Shown one piece after another: positions 15,947-25,891 of a DNA stretch of 64,000 bases (positions are counted from its first letter, which is position 1; every line of letters starts with the position of its first letter). A model generated the notes under the pieces. It had not been told where the DNA came from and made no database searches. It was given only the letters and a program-made list of their open reading frames with translations. The position numbers and the translations under genes are program-made. The DNA comes from UBA2030 sp049969475 (lineage in GTDB: Bacteria; Bacteroidota; Bacteroidia; Bacteroidales; TTA-H9), in NCBI GenBank assembly GCA_049969475.1, contig JBMFOU010000001.1:186001-250000 (forward strand). Direction: 5' to 3'.

Positions 15947-16618
15947 ATGAAAAGAACTTTTTCAGTCATCCTTTTGTGCTTTTTAATGGCTCACTTCGAT
16001 TCCAGCGCACAGGAAACCCAGCCCGGGGCCTTTCGTAAATTTTCGATAGGCTTCGATATTTTCAAGGATTTTTGGGTAAAACAGCCTGATGTGGTCGATG
16101 CCAAATGGTATAGCCGAGGCGCCAATATAAATGTCTTAGTCAATAACCAGATGGGCGAGAGCCTGTTCGACTTTTCGTATGGTTTCAGTATTGGCTCACA
16201 CAACCTGTTTACCGATGCCTGGATAAAAGATGTGAATAAAGTGAGCGTTTTTCAGAAAATACCTGATACCTTGCATCATACTAAATACAAGATTAATCTT
16301 ACCTATTTCGATTTCCCGCTTGAATTTAAATATCGGGCTAAAAGTAATTGGCGTTACTATGCGGGTATTAAGTTGGGTTTTCTAATTAACCACAAGTCGA
16401 AGTATTCAGGGCTTGACCCCGAGACCTATGCATATCATGTGACAATAAAAAGGGATGATGTAAGGTATGTAAATTTTTGGCGCTATGTGGTGTACGCCAG
16501 AATTGGATATAAATGGTTTAATGTTTTCGGTCAATACACCCTCAATCCAACCTGGAAGGACCAGCAAGGACCTGAGATGTATCCGGTATCGGCAGGCATC
16601 AGTATTATGCCCTTCTAA
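15947..16618 (+). CDS. Small outer-membrane beta-barrel protein, PorT-like
   Basis: A 223-residue protein with a signal peptide (about 1-21, ending DSSAQ) followed by about eight amphipathic strands and ending in MPF, typical of small outer-membrane barrels of the PorT/OMP_b-brl group. PorT itself is needed for type IX secretion in Porphyromonas, and the T9SS core lies 4 kb away, but similarity is at the level of size and architecture only; I did not recognise PorT-specific residues. The 3' end overlaps the PAP2 gene on the other strand by four bases. Confidence 0.55.
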   Translation: MKRTFSVILLCFLMAHFDSSAQETQPGAFRKFSIGFDIFKDFWVKQPDVVDAKWYSRGANINVLVNNQMGESLFDFSYGFSIGSHNLFTDAWIKDVNKVSVFQKIPDTLHHTKYKINLTYFDFPLEFKYRAKSNWRYYAGIKLGFLINHKSKYSGLDPETYAYHVTIKRDDVRYVNFWRYVVYARIGYKWFNVFGQYTLNPTWKDQQGPEMYPVSAGISIMPF

Positions 16619-17235
16619 ATTACTGTGAATTTTAGCGAAAAGCCTATAATTAATAAACCCAACAGCAGCCCGGCAACTACCTGATCCGGGCTGTGTGCTT
16701 TCCTCTCGATGCGTGCCCATCCAAGCAAAATAGCCAGAATTACCATACATACAGCGGGCAAAAACATGGGCTTATTATCAGTGAGATAACCCAAGGTTAG
16801 TATGGCTAAAAATCCTCCCAGGGATGCCATATGAATGCTGATTTTCCACCAGAGAGTGATAATCCATGCAATAAAAACTAACGCCGCCGAACCCAATGCC
16901 AATACAATAAGAAGGCTACCCGATTGCATTTGTTGAAAAAACCATGCTAAAGCCAGGTTTGAAGCCATAGCCCCCAGCAAAGGATATTTTCGATCGCGGC
17001 GGTCATTGAGGGTGACCGATTGTATCACGCCAAGGTATTTAAGGGAAATGAGAAATAGCACTGGCATTAGGGTTGTAAACAGGACCATTGGGCCTAAAAT
17101 CGGGGAGAGGCTTTCTGAAGTTATACGGATTTTGAGTCCCTGCAAAGGTAAGTACCAGATGATGAGCACGGTATATACTGGCATGAGTAAGGGATGCAAG
17201 AGGGTACTCAAAAACCTAGCCCAAAAGTCTTTCAT
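16615..17235 (-). CDS. PAP2-family membrane phosphatase
   Basis: A 206-residue integral membrane protein with about six helices. The PAP2 motifs are partly visible: WKISIHMASLGG (equivalent of the PSGH segment, with SIH) and the arginine-histidine-aspartate pattern in ARIERKAHSPDQVVAG. Family members dephosphorylate lipid phosphates such as undecaprenyl pyrophosphate or phosphatidate. The first motif (KxxxxxxRP) is degenerate (LNDRRDRKYP), so activity is not certain. It starts 13 bases after the rpoN stop codon and is probably co-transcribed with it. Confidence 0.75.
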   Translation of the reverse strand: MKDFWARFLSTLLHPLLMPVYTVLIIWYLPLQGLKIRITSESLSPILGPMVLFTTLMPVLFLISLKYLGVIQSVTLNDRRDRKYPLLGAMASNLALAWFFQQMQSGSLLIVLALGSAALVFIAWIITLWWKISIHMASLGGFLAILTLGYLTDNKPMFLPAVCMVILAILLGWARIERKAHSPDQVVAGLLLGLLIIGFSLKFTVI

Positions 17236-17248
17236 TGGCGATGGGGAG

Positions 17249-18766
17249 TTAGAGTTCTTTGCGAAGACGGGCTACAGGAATTCCCAATTGTTCGCGATAT
17301 TTGGCCACTGTTCGGCGGGCAATAATATATCCTTTCTCTTTGAGTAGGTCCATCAACTCTTCATCTGTCAACGGATTTTTCTTGTCTTCGTTTTCAATCA
17401 GGCTTTCCAGTATCTTTTTTACCTCCCGGGTCGATACCTCTTCTCCCTCATTGTTTTGCAACGATTCAGAGAAGAAGTATTTCAATAGATAAGTGCCATA
17501 AGGGGTTTGCACATATTTACTGTTAGCTACTCTCGACACGGTGGAAATATCAAGCCCCACTTTTTCTGCAATGTCTTTCAATATCATTGGCTTGAGCCGG
17601 GTTTCGTCACCTGACAGGAAAAACTCGCGTTGATGCTCCATGATGGCTTTCATCACAACATATAAAGTGTTTTGCCGCTGCCTCAGTGCATCGATAAACC
17701 ACCGGGCAGAATCCACCTTCTGCTTGATAAATGCCACTGCTTCCCGCTGAGCCTGGTTTGTTTTGCGGGCCCGTGCCTCAGAAAATGACTCCAGCATCTC
17801 CATATATTCTTTGTTTACTCGCAACTCGGGCATATTGCGGGAGTTGAGCAACAGTTCGAGTTCGCCGTCGTTGTTGTAAACAAAGAAATCGGGCACAATG
17901 TATTGGTTTTCCCTTGATGTTTCAGCCAATGAACCACCCGGTTTGGGATTGAGTTTCAGAATCTCATCAATAGCTGCTTTCAGTTTTTCTTCTGTTGTGT
18001 GGGCTTTTTTAAGGATTTTGTGATAATGTTTTTTTGAAAATTCATCGAAACAGCGTTCGAGGATATAAATGGCTAGCTTTATGCTTTCTGTTTCTGGTTT
18101 GCGCCGAAGCTGAATAAGCAAGCACTCACGCAAGGTTCGTGCTCCAACACCGGGTGGATCGAGATCCTGGATAATGCTCAGAATCTCTTCCAACTCTTTG
18201 ACATTGGTTTCTATGTTTTGCAGGAATACCAATTCGTCTACCATGGCTTCCAGGTCGCGGGTTAGATAGCCCGAGTCGTCGAGGTTGCCAACGATGTGTG
18301 TGGCTATTTTGAGTTTGCGAGGGTCGGTAATTCGCAACCCCAGCTGCTGAATGAGATTTTCGTGGAAAGTGGTGGAAGCCACAAACGGTATTTCCTTTTC
18401 TTCGTCATCAGGGCTGGTATTATTCACCTGGTAGCGGTACGAGTCGAGGTCGTCGTCGCTCATGTAATCTTCCATGTCGAACTCGTCAGCCTGATCGAAG
18501 GTGGGCTCGTCGTCGCCATAGCCTTCTTCTGCTGATTCTTCGTCTCCTGTAGAAGTACTATCTGAAGTATCGTAGTCCACTTCTTCACCCTGAGAATAAT
18601 CTTCATCCATGCCATCAGTAACTTCCTCGAGGGCAGGGTTTTCTTCAATTTCCTGTTTGATGCGTTGTTCAAGCGCGAGAGTAGGCACCTGCAGCAGTTT
18701 CATGAGCAGAATCTGCTGCGGGGAGAGTTTCTGAAGCAGTTTTTGTTGTAGCTTCTGATTGAGCAT
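17249..18766 (-). CDS. rpoN: RNA polymerase sigma-54 factor
   Basis: Sigma-54 directs RNA polymerase to -24/-12 promoters and needs AAA+ activators. The 505-residue protein has the Gln/Leu-rich region I (QKLSPQQILLMKLLQVP), an acidic region II (about 50-110, many D/E), a core-binding domain, the helix-turn-helix region (LKDIAEKVGLDISTVSRVANSKYVQTPYG split over 410-440) and the RpoN box ARRTVAKYREQ near residue 487. No enhancer-binding activator gene is in the window. A -7 box (TACCTTTG, minus strand 18848-18841) lies about 75 bases upstream. The PAP2 gene follows. Confidence 0.96.
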   Translation of the reverse strand: MLNQKLQQKLLQKLSPQQILLMKLLQVPTLALEQRIKQEIEENPALEEVTDGMDEDYSQGEEVDYDTSDSTSTGDEESAEEGYGDDEPTFDQADEFDMEDYMSDDDLDSYRYQVNNTSPDDEEKEIPFVASTTFHENLIQQLGLRITDPRKLKIATHIVGNLDDSGYLTRDLEAMVDELVFLQNIETNVKELEEILSIIQDLDPPGVGARTLRECLLIQLRRKPETESIKLAIYILERCFDEFSKKHYHKILKKAHTTEEKLKAAIDEILKLNPKPGGSLAETSRENQYIVPDFFVYNNDGELELLLNSRNMPELRVNKEYMEMLESFSEARARKTNQAQREAVAFIKQKVDSARWFIDALRQRQNTLYVVMKAIMEHQREFFLSGDETRLKPMILKDIAEKVGLDISTVSRVANSKYVQTPYGTYLLKYFFSESLQNNEGEEVSTREVKKILESLIENEDKKNPLTDEELMDLLKEKGYIIARRTVAKYREQLGIPVARLRKEL

Positions 18767-18840
18767 AAAAGAAGGTTAATGTTTAATAAAAAGGATAGCA
18801 CATGTTCATCGGCTGATGCACATGGTTAATCCTGACTGAA

Positions 18841-18848
18841 CAAAGGTA
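18841..18848 (-). promoter_or_regulatory. -7 box upstream of rpoN
   Basis: The minus strand reads TACCTTTG, matching TAnnTTTG, 74 bases before the rpoN ATG; no TTG at the right spacing was found. Confidence 0.4.
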
Positions 18849-18872
18849 AAAAAAAATAGGCACAATAATTGT

Positions 18873-18911
18873 TAAGAAAACTTAAAGGCTGCCCTGTTCA
18901 GAGCAGCCTTT
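18873..18911 (-). terminator. Terminator of asnS
   Basis: AAAGGCTGC (18884-18892) pairs with GCAGCCTTT (18903-18911); reading the minus strand the stem is followed by a T-rich tract. It lies 21 bases after the asnS stop. Confidence 0.75.
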
Positions 18912-18932
18912 CTTAATTATTGTATTAAGTTA

Positions 18933-20321
18933 TTAAAAATCAGCATTTTGTGGTGTCCTGGGGAAAGGAATCACGTCGCGGATGTTGGTCATTCCGGTAA
19001 CAAAAAGAACGAGACGTTCGAATCCCAGGCCAAATCCGGCATGGGGAACGGTACCAAACCGGCGGGTGTCGAGATACCACCAGAGGGTTTCTTCCTTCAT
19101 ATTCAATTCTTTAATACGTTGGTAAAGAGCATCATAGTTTTCTTCTCTTTGTGAACCCCCGATGATTTCTCCGATGCGGGGGAAAAGCACATCCATGGCT
19201 CTTACCGTTTTCCCGTCGGGGTTTTGCTTCATATAGAAAGCCTTGATTTCTTTGGGGTAATCCGTGAGAATGACCGGGCGTTTGAAATGTTTTTCCACCA
19301 GATAGCGTTCGTGTTCGGCCTGCAGGTCGCAACCCCAGTTGACCGGAAATTCAAATTTATGTCCACTTTCCTGTAAAATACGAATAGCTTCCGTATAGGT
19401 AAGCCGGATGAATTCGGAATTTACTACCTCCTGAAGCCGTTGTATTAGTTCCTTGTCGTACATATCGTTGAGGAAACGCAGGTCATCTGGGCAATGCTCA
19501 AGGGCGTAACCGATCAAATATTTCAGAAACTCTTCTGCGAGGTCCATGTCGTCGTGGATATCGTAGAAGGCCATTTCGGGCTCAATCATCCAGAATTCAG
19601 CTAGATGACGGGGAGTATTTGAATTTTCGGCCCTAAAAGTGGGTCCAAAGGTGTAGACCAGCGAAAGCGCCAGGGCTCCCAATTCAGCTTCCAATTGGCC
19701 TGATACCGTTAGGTTGGTTTCGCGGCCAAAAAAGTCCTGCGAAAAGTCTACACTGCCATCGGGTAGGCGGGGAGGGTTGTTCAGGTCGAGTGTGGTAACC
19801 CTGAACATGGCACCTGCACCCTCGGCATCGGAGGCAGTAATGATGGGGGTGTGTAGATAAACAAAACCCCGGTCGTTAAAAAATTTATGGATAGCGAAAG
19901 CCAGCGCGTGCCTTACACGTAACACTGCGCCAAATGTATTGGTGCGCGGACGCAGATGGGCGATGCTGCGCAGGAATTCGAGGCTGTGTCCTTTCTTTTG
20001 GAGGGGATAAGTTTCGGGATGGGCTTCTCCCAATATTTCTATTTCGCGGGCCTGAATTTCTACGGGCTGTCCTTGTGCCGGCGATTCCACCAGCAAACCA
20101 GTTACCCTGATGGCAGCACCCGTTGTTATTTTCTTAATAAGTTCTTCATCAAACTGCTGCAAATCGGCAACAATCTGAATGTGATGGATAATCGAACCAT
20201 CGTTGAGGGCAATAAAGGCTACGTTCTTGTTGCCCCTTCGGGTTCTTACCCAGCCCATCACGGTAACTTCACGGCCTATTTCGCCGTTGCGCAGAAGGTC
20301 TATGATTTTCGTTCTTTTCAT
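18933..20321 (-). CDS. asnS: Asparagine--tRNA ligase
   Basis: AsnRS charges tRNA-Asn with asparagine using ATP. The 462-residue class II synthetase has an N-terminal OB anticodon-binding domain (about 1-105: VTVMGWVRTRRGNKNVAFIAL) and a catalytic domain with motif 2 (FGPTFRAENSNTPRHLAEFWM split around 220-240) and motif 3 (GFGLGFERLVLFVTG). HLAEFWMIEPE is typical of AsnRS rather than AspRS. Length is normal for the bacterial enzyme. It is monocistronic with its own terminator; a -7 box TACTTTTG lies at 20358-20351 on the minus strand. Confidence 0.97.
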   Translation of the reverse strand: MKRTKIIDLLRNGEIGREVTVMGWVRTRRGNKNVAFIALNDGSIIHHIQIVADLQQFDEELIKKITTGAAIRVTGLLVESPAQGQPVEIQAREIEILGEAHPETYPLQKKGHSLEFLRSIAHLRPRTNTFGAVLRVRHALAFAIHKFFNDRGFVYLHTPIITASDAEGAGAMFRVTTLDLNNPPRLPDGSVDFSQDFFGRETNLTVSGQLEAELGALALSLVYTFGPTFRAENSNTPRHLAEFWMIEPEMAFYDIHDDMDLAEEFLKYLIGYALEHCPDDLRFLNDMYDKELIQRLQEVVNSEFIRLTYTEAIRILQESGHKFEFPVNWGCDLQAEHERYLVEKHFKRPVILTDYPKEIKAFYMKQNPDGKTVRAMDVLFPRIGEIIGGSQREENYDALYQRIKELNMKEETLWWYLDTRRFGTVPHAGFGLGFERLVLFVTGMTNIRDVIPFPRTPQNADF

Positions 20322-20350
20322 GGTTTCGATGCGGTTTGCGAAACAAAGCG

Positions 20351-20358
20351 CAAAAGTA
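20351..20358 (-). promoter_or_regulatory. -7 box of asnS
   Basis: The minus strand reads TACTTTTG (TAnnTTTG), ending 29 bases before the asnS ATG. No good -33 element was seen. Confidence 0.45.
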
Positions 20359-20470
20359 CGGCAAAACTTATTTTTATGAGAAGAAGGTCGCCAAAGAGGA
20401 TGTTTTTCTCTGAAGTATGGAGAAGCACATGCAACGAGGTGTTAATTGTGCATGCTTAGGCCTTGTTTTT

Positions 20471-20508
20471 CAAAAAAACTGGGCTGCCTTCATGAAAATC
20501 GGCAGCCC
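20471..20508 (-). terminator. Terminator of gyrB
   Basis: GGGCTGCC (20481-20488) pairs with GGCAGCCC (20501-20508); on the minus strand the stem is followed within two bases by a run of seven T. It lies 87 bases after the gyrB stop codon. Confidence 0.85.
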
Positions 20509-20595
20509 GTAATGAGGATCTTTATCATTGGCGTTTAGAAGAGTCAGGGTGGAGTTTGAGGCGTTTTTTAAACCTGTCTGCTTGTTAAAGGTGAA

Positions 20596-22557
20596 TTAAA
20601 CATCGATGTTGGCATATTTGGCATTGCGTTCAATGAATTCTCGGCGGGGAGCCACGTCATCGCCCATAAGCATAGAGAAGATACGGTCGGCTTCGGTTCC
20701 ATTTTCGATGGTTACCTGACGAAGGGTTCGGCGGGCCGGATCCATAGTGGTTGCCCACAATTGCTCGGCATTCATTTCGCCTAACCCTTTGTACCGCTGC
20801 ACGTGGATGCCTTTTTCGGTTCCATCGGCCGACAGCTCTGCTACAATGGCTGCCCGCTCTTCTTCAGTCCAGCAATACCGTTCGATATTTCCTTTTTTTA
20901 CGAGGTAGAGAGGAGGGGTAGCTATATAGACGTAACCATTTTCAATAAGCTCTTTCATATAACGGAAGAAAAAGGTAAGAATAAGGGTGGCAATATGGCT
21001 TCCGTCTACATCGGCATCGGTCATGATAATGATTTTATGGTAGCGAAGCTTTTCAAGATTTAGGGCTTTACTATCGTCTTCAGTACCTATCGAAACGCCA
21101 AGAGCGGTGAATATATTTTTAATTTCTTCGTTTTCAAAGATTTTGTGCTGCATGGCCTTTTCTACGTTCAGGATTTTACCCCTGAGGGGAAGTATGGCCT
21201 GGAAGCGACGGTCGCGGCCTTGTTTGGCAGTGCCACCAGCTGAATCGCCCTCTACCAGGAAAAGCTCAGCCTGGGCTGGATCGCGCTCAGAGCAATCGGC
21301 CAGTTTGCCAGGTAAGCCCGAGCCCGACAATATGTTTTTGCGCTGTACCAGCTCGCGGGCTTTGCGAGCGGCATGACGGGCCGTAGCCGCCAGGATCACT
21401 TTGTTTACAATAGTCCTGGCTTCTTTGGGGTGTTCTTCAAGATAATTATTGAGTGCCTCCGAAACCAGTTGATCCACCACACCCATCACCTCATTGTTGC
21501 CCAATTTGGTTTTAGTTTGACCTTCGAACTGAGGCTCGGCAACTTTAACCGAGATGATGGCAGTGAGACCTTCTCTGAAGTCGTCACCAGAAATATCGAA
21601 TTTAAGGTTCTTAAGCATACCCGAGCGTTCGGCATATGCCTTGAGTGTGCGGGTGAGTCCCCTGCGGAAACCGGCCAGGTGTGTGCCTCCCTCGTGTGTA
21701 TTGATGTTGTTTACATACGAATGTACATTTTCCGCAAACGAGGTATTGTATTGCATGGCAATTTCCATGGGTACCCCGTTGCGTTCCCCTTCCATGTATA
21801 TGGGTTCGGGCATCAATTTCTCTCGGTTTTCGTCGAGATAGTTTATGAAGTCGATCAACCCTTTTTCGGAGTAATAGCTGTAACTCAGGTGCTTTCCGTT
21901 TTCTTCCACCCTTTCGTCGGTAATTACGAGAGTAATTCCCTTGTTAAGAAAGGCTAATTCGCGCAGGCGCGAGGAAAGGGTATCAAAATCATAAACAGTC
22001 ACCATGAAAATAGTAGGATCGGGCTTAAAATGAACAATAGTGCCTGTGGCGTTGCTTTCTCCTATTACTTTAACCGGTTCCAGGGGTTTGCCATACTTAT
22101 ATTCCTGGTACCATATTTTCCCGTCGCGAAAGACCTTCACCCATAGCTGCTCAGAAAGGGCATTCACACACGAGACACCAACCCCATGCAGACCTCCAGA
22201 AACCTTGTAGGAACCTTTGTCGAATTTTCCGCCAGCGTGGAGTACCGTCATCACCACTTCCAGTGCACTTCTTTTTTCTTTTTCGTGAATATCTACGGGT
22301 ATGCCGCGGCCGTTATCTTTAACCGTGATGGAATTATCCTTGTGTATAGTAACTTCTATGTAATTGGCAAAGCCTGCCAGCGCTTCATCTATGGAGTTAT
22401 CTACTACCTCATAAACCAGATGATGCAAGCCGCGAACATTCACGTCGCCAATATACATGGCCGGACGTTTTCTCACTGCCTCCAAGCCTTCAAGCACCTG
22501 AATGTTATCGGCAGTATAGGTCTCGACTGCTATCTGCATTTTTTCTTCGTCGCTCAT
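20596..22557 (-). CDS. gyrB: DNA gyrase subunit B
   Basis: GyrB is the ATPase subunit of gyrase, which introduces negative supercoils. The 653-residue product shows the GHKL ATPase (EVVDNSIDEALAG, DNGRGIPVD, GGLHGVG), the transducer domain, the Toprim domain (EGDSAGGTAKQGRDR, and MTDADVDGSHI) and the C-terminal tail QRYKGLGEMNAEQLWATTMD. It lacks the roughly 165-residue insertion of enterobacterial GyrB. An in-frame TTG at 22563 precedes the ATG; I choose ATG at 22557. gyrA is not adjacent. A -7 box TACCTTTG lies at 22599-22592 on the minus strand. Confidence 0.96.
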   Translation of the reverse strand: MSDEEKMQIAVETYTADNIQVLEGLEAVRKRPAMYIGDVNVRGLHHLVYEVVDNSIDEALAGFANYIEVTIHKDNSITVKDNGRGIPVDIHEKEKRSALEVVMTVLHAGGKFDKGSYKVSGGLHGVGVSCVNALSEQLWVKVFRDGKIWYQEYKYGKPLEPVKVIGESNATGTIVHFKPDPTIFMVTVYDFDTLSSRLRELAFLNKGITLVITDERVEENGKHLSYSYYSEKGLIDFINYLDENREKLMPEPIYMEGERNGVPMEIAMQYNTSFAENVHSYVNNINTHEGGTHLAGFRRGLTRTLKAYAERSGMLKNLKFDISGDDFREGLTAIISVKVAEPQFEGQTKTKLGNNEVMGVVDQLVSEALNNYLEEHPKEARTIVNKVILAATARHAARKARELVQRKNILSGSGLPGKLADCSERDPAQAELFLVEGDSAGGTAKQGRDRRFQAILPLRGKILNVEKAMQHKIFENEEIKNIFTALGVSIGTEDDSKALNLEKLRYHKIIIMTDADVDGSHIATLILTFFFRYMKELIENGYVYIATPPLYLVKKGNIERYCWTEEERAAIVAELSADGTEKGIHVQRYKGLGEMNAEQLWATTMDPARRTLRQVTIENGTEADRIFSMLMGDDVAPRREFIERNAKYANIDV

Positions 22558-22829
22558 AATCAAGTAATTGTAATACTGTAAATTGTATTTGCAAAGGTAG
22601 GAATTTTCCTCCTTACCCAGTAGAAAAATTATGGGGAAAACCTTTGTTTAATAAAACTCATAAATTCTTGATATTTAATTTTTTATTTCGGATTGACCAG
22701 GTTGCCTGAAGAATAAACCTTTGCAATTCCTATCGTTCATTTCTTTGAAGAAATCACTATACATTTGCCTTTTAGGCTTTAAGCTCATTAGACATTAAAT
22801 TTTCTTATTTTTTCTAAAAACCTAAACTT
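22558..22829. promoter_or_regulatory. Divergent promoter region gyrB / M16 protease
   Basis: A 272-bp AT-rich gap between divergent genes. It holds one -7 box on each strand: TACCTTTG on the minus strand (22599-22592) for gyrB and TACATTTG on the plus strand (22760-22767) for the protease. I see no coding sequence or other element. Confidence 0.5.
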
Positions 22830-25670
22830 ATGAAATTCAGGTATTTACTAATTTTTTGGGCCATGTTTACCCTGGGCAACCTGTTGGCACAGGTTACCTA
22901 TCAACCGGAAGCAGCCATACCTGTGGATCCGGAAGTAAAAATCGGCCGGCTAAGCAACGGCTTAACCTATTATATCCAGAGAAATGCTCAGCCCAAAGAG
23001 AGAGCTGAGTTTTACCTTGTCCTGAATGCAGGGGCCATCCAGGAAGACCCTGATCAGAACGGCCTGGCGCATTTTTGCGAACATATGGCTTTCAATGGCA
23101 CCGAACATTTTAAAAAGCATCAAATAATCAATTATTTGCAGTCAATAGGAATGAAATTCGGCCCTGAGATCAATGCATTTACCAGCCACGATGTTACAGC
23201 CTACATGTTGCAAAAGGTGCCGGTAAATCCTTCCTCTAACATAGATTCTGCCCTTCTTATTCTTTTCGACTGGGCCGGAAAGGTGAGTTACGAGCCCGAA
23301 GAAATTGATGCTGAGCGAGGAGTTATTCATGAAGAATGGCGTACAGGCCGCGGAGCCATGGAACGCCTTAACAAAAAAATGAATAAGGTGGTGCTGCAGG
23401 GCTCCAAATATGCCGAACATGATGTAATTGGAGATATTAATATTATTGACCATTTCCCGCATGAAGCCTTAACCCGCTTCTATAAAGACTGGTACCGACC
23501 CGACTTACAGGCTGTGATTGCTGTCGGCGATTTTGATCCTCAGCAGATTGAGAGTAAAATTCAGACACTTTTTAGTCAATTGCAGAATCCAAAACAACAG
23601 CGGGAACGAAAAACCGAGCCTGTGCCTGATCACGAGAATACCCTGGTAAGTATCGAAACCGACAAGGAAGCACAATATACCATGGTACAGGTTATTTATA
23701 AGCACGAACCTACCTCTGAACGCAATCAGCGTTATCTGCGTGAGCAGTTGAAGACTGAACTTTTTAATCAGATGATGAATGCCCGTTTTGCTGAAATACA
23801 GCGTCAGGCCAATCCGCCTTTTGTCTATGGTTATAATGCCTATGGAAGTTTGGTAAAGTCGAAAGACGCCTACCGTTCGTTGGCCATTGCCAAAGCTGGT
23901 GAAAGCATGAGGGCCCTCGAAGCTCTGCTACGTGAAAACGAACGCCTCCTGCGTCATGGATTTACCCCCGGCGAATTGGAACGCGCCAAACAGGATATTC
24001 TGAAAGGATATGAAAATCAATTCAAAGAAAAGAACAAGCGGAAATCGGACCAACTGGTGTGGAGCTATTTTGGCCATTTCCTGAACCAGGATCCCATACC
24101 CGGGCCCGAGTTTATGTATCAGTTTGCCCTCGCTGTGCTGCCGGGTATCACTTTGGCCGAAATGAACGAATTGCCTGCACGTTGGATTACGGATCGTAAT
24201 CGTGTGCTGGCCATTGGGGGTCCTGAAAAGGAAGGGTTAACCTATCCCTCCCGCGAGGAAATTCTTGCTTTACTCGGTAAAATTGAAAAAGAACCCGTTG
24301 AACCTTATCACGATAACGTAGCCAACAAACCGCTTATCGAAAAGCTCCCGGCTGCAGGCAAGGTGGTTAAATCTGAAAATATTGCTTCTCTGGATGTTAC
24401 CATCTGGACGCTCTCCAACGGAGCCCGGGTGGTATTAAAACCCACCGAATTCCGGGATGATGAAATACTTTTTGCAGCCACCAGCCCGGGAGGTTCCTCT
24501 CTTTACAACCTCGAAGAATATCTTTCAGCTCAGTATGCTGCTGCGGTGATCGGGGAAAGTGGTCTGGGCGATTTCGACCCCACGCAACTCGAGAAAGCGC
24601 TGAGTGGCAAAATGGTAGAGATTAATCCCAATATCCGCGATCTGCAGGAAGGATTGAGTGGTAGCTCCTCACGTAAAGATCTGGAAACATTGCTTCAGCT
24701 AACCCATCTTTACTTCACCAAAACCCGCTTCGACGAAAATACTTATAGTGCCTTCCTAAGCCGCATGAAGGGTATTTTGGAAAATGCAAGCCTCAACCCC
24801 TCAAATGCTTTCCGTGATACCATCAATGTGGTACTTGCCAATTACAGCCCCTATCGTAAACCCATGACTGTAAGTCGGCTGAATGAACTCAGAGCCGACT
24901 TGATGAAAAAGATTTTCGACGAACGCTTTGCCGATGCCGATGGATTTACCTTTTTCTTTGTTGGGGCATTCAAGCCCGAAGAACTACAACCATGGGTAGA
25001 AAAATACCTGGGTTCGCTGCCCCAGAGGGAAAAAGCTGAAACCTGGCGCGACCTGGGAATAACACCACCTAAGGGTGTTGTTAAGAAATCGGTGGTGCGC
25101 GATATGGAAGACCCCAAGGCTACCGTTTTTGTGGCCCTGGCGGGTGAATTCGACTACCAACCTGCCGAACGCGTCATAATGCAAGCCATTAGTGATATCC
25201 TCAGTTTTCGCTACGTGGAAACTATTCGTGAGGAAGAAGGAGGAACGTACGGAGCTGCTGTTAGGTTGCAAACTACTAAATTCCCCAAAGCCAATTATGT
25301 GCTTTCCATTCAGTTTGACTGCGACCCCGAAAATGCCGAACGTCTCACCCAGATTGTACTCCGTGAAATTGAGGTACTTCGCACAAAAGGCCCAACCGAG
25401 GAGCAAGTGCGTAATTTTAAGGAAAATAAGTTGAAAACCTGGAAGGAAAGTCTGCAGGAAAACAATTTCTGGCTTAGCCAACTTCTGAATGCAGAAAACA
25501 ATCAGGAACCCTACGAAAGTTTTCTTTCATACCCTGACCTGGTGAATGCCGTTACTCCTGATAAGGTAAAGGAGGTCGTCTCGCGATACTTTAAAGGAGA
25601 TAATTTGGTGATTCTTACCCTATTGCCCTCCGATCTCAGCAAATCGGTAAAAAATCCCGGCTTGAAATAA
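22830..25670 (+). CDS. Exported M16-family zinc metalloprotease (pitrilysin/insulinase type)
   Basis: A 946-residue periplasmic or exported protease. A signal peptide (about 1-20, ending LLAQ) precedes two M16 halves. The inverted zinc motif HxxEH is at H81-F-C-E84-H85, with the downstream glutamate in AERGVIHEEWR (about 155-165), so the N-terminal half is catalytic. The C-terminal half (from about 520) carries the RYVETIREEEGGTYGAAVR signature of the inactive partner domain. M16 enzymes form a closed chamber that cuts medium-size peptides. The gene is monocistronic with a -7 box at 22760. No T9SS sorting tail is seen. Confidence 0.94.
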   Translation: MKFRYLLIFWAMFTLGNLLAQVTYQPEAAIPVDPEVKIGRLSNGLTYYIQRNAQPKERAEFYLVLNAGAIQEDPDQNGLAHFCEHMAFNGTEHFKKHQIINYLQSIGMKFGPEINAFTSHDVTAYMLQKVPVNPSSNIDSALLILFDWAGKVSYEPEEIDAERGVIHEEWRTGRGAMERLNKKMNKVVLQGSKYAEHDVIGDINIIDHFPHEALTRFYKDWYRPDLQAVIAVGDFDPQQIESKIQTLFSQLQNPKQQRERKTEPVPDHENTLVSIETDKEAQYTMVQVIYKHEPTSERNQRYLREQLKTELFNQMMNARFAEIQRQANPPFVYGYNAYGSLVKSKDAYRSLAIAKAGESMRALEALLRENERLLRHGFTPGELERAKQDILKGYENQFKEKNKRKSDQLVWSYFGHFLNQDPIPGPEFMYQFALAVLPGITLAEMNELPARWITDRNRVLAIGGPEKEGLTYPSREEILALLGKIEKEPVEPYHDNVANKPLIEKLPAAGKVVKSENIASLDVTIWTLSNGARVVLKPTEFRDDEILFAATSPGGSSLYNLEEYLSAQYAAAVIGESGLGDFDPTQLEKALSGKMVEINPNIRDLQEGLSGSSSRKDLETLLQLTHLYFTKTRFDENTYSAFLSRMKGILENASLNPSNAFRDTINVVLANYSPYRKPMTVSRLNELRADLMKKIFDERFADADGFTFFFVGAFKPEELQPWVEKYLGSLPQREKAETWRDLGITPPKGVVKKSVVRDMEDPKATVFVALAGEFDYQPAERVIMQAISDILSFRYVETIREEEGGTYGAAVRLQTTKFPKANYVLSIQFDCDPENAERLTQIVLREIEVLRTKGPTEEQVRNFKENKLKTWKESLQENNFWLSQLLNAENNQEPYESFLSYPDLVNAVTPDKVKEVVSRYFKGDNLVILTLLPSDLSKSVKNPGLK

Positions 25671-25842
25671 AAGTTATCCCCTAAAATCGGGTGCTTGCCT
25701 TCCGTGTATTGAGCAGATTTTTTATCTGATATCAACTCAAGCCAAGACTGAAGGCTGAAGGTTGTATCCTGATAAAGGCTGCAAAGAGCCGGGAGGCAAC
25801 TTTTTCATAAAATGATCGGAGTTTTGTATCTAGGTTACATAA

Positions 25843-25872
25843 TTGTTATCGTGTGTATATTTATTACCTTTG
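25843..25872 (+). promoter_or_regulatory. Promoter of MORN-repeat gene (-33/-7)
   Basis: TTG at 25843-25845 and TACCTTTG at 25865-25872 are 19 bases apart, an exact Bacteroidota-type promoter. The expected start near 25879 leaves a short leader before the ATG at 25892. Confidence 0.7.
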
Positions 25873-25891
25873 ACCCAAAGCGTCTCCATTC

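Noticed and set aside
21373..21957. A 194-codon plus-strand open frame antisense to gyrB
   Set aside because: gyrB is unmistakable on the minus strand; the antisense product shows no family features.
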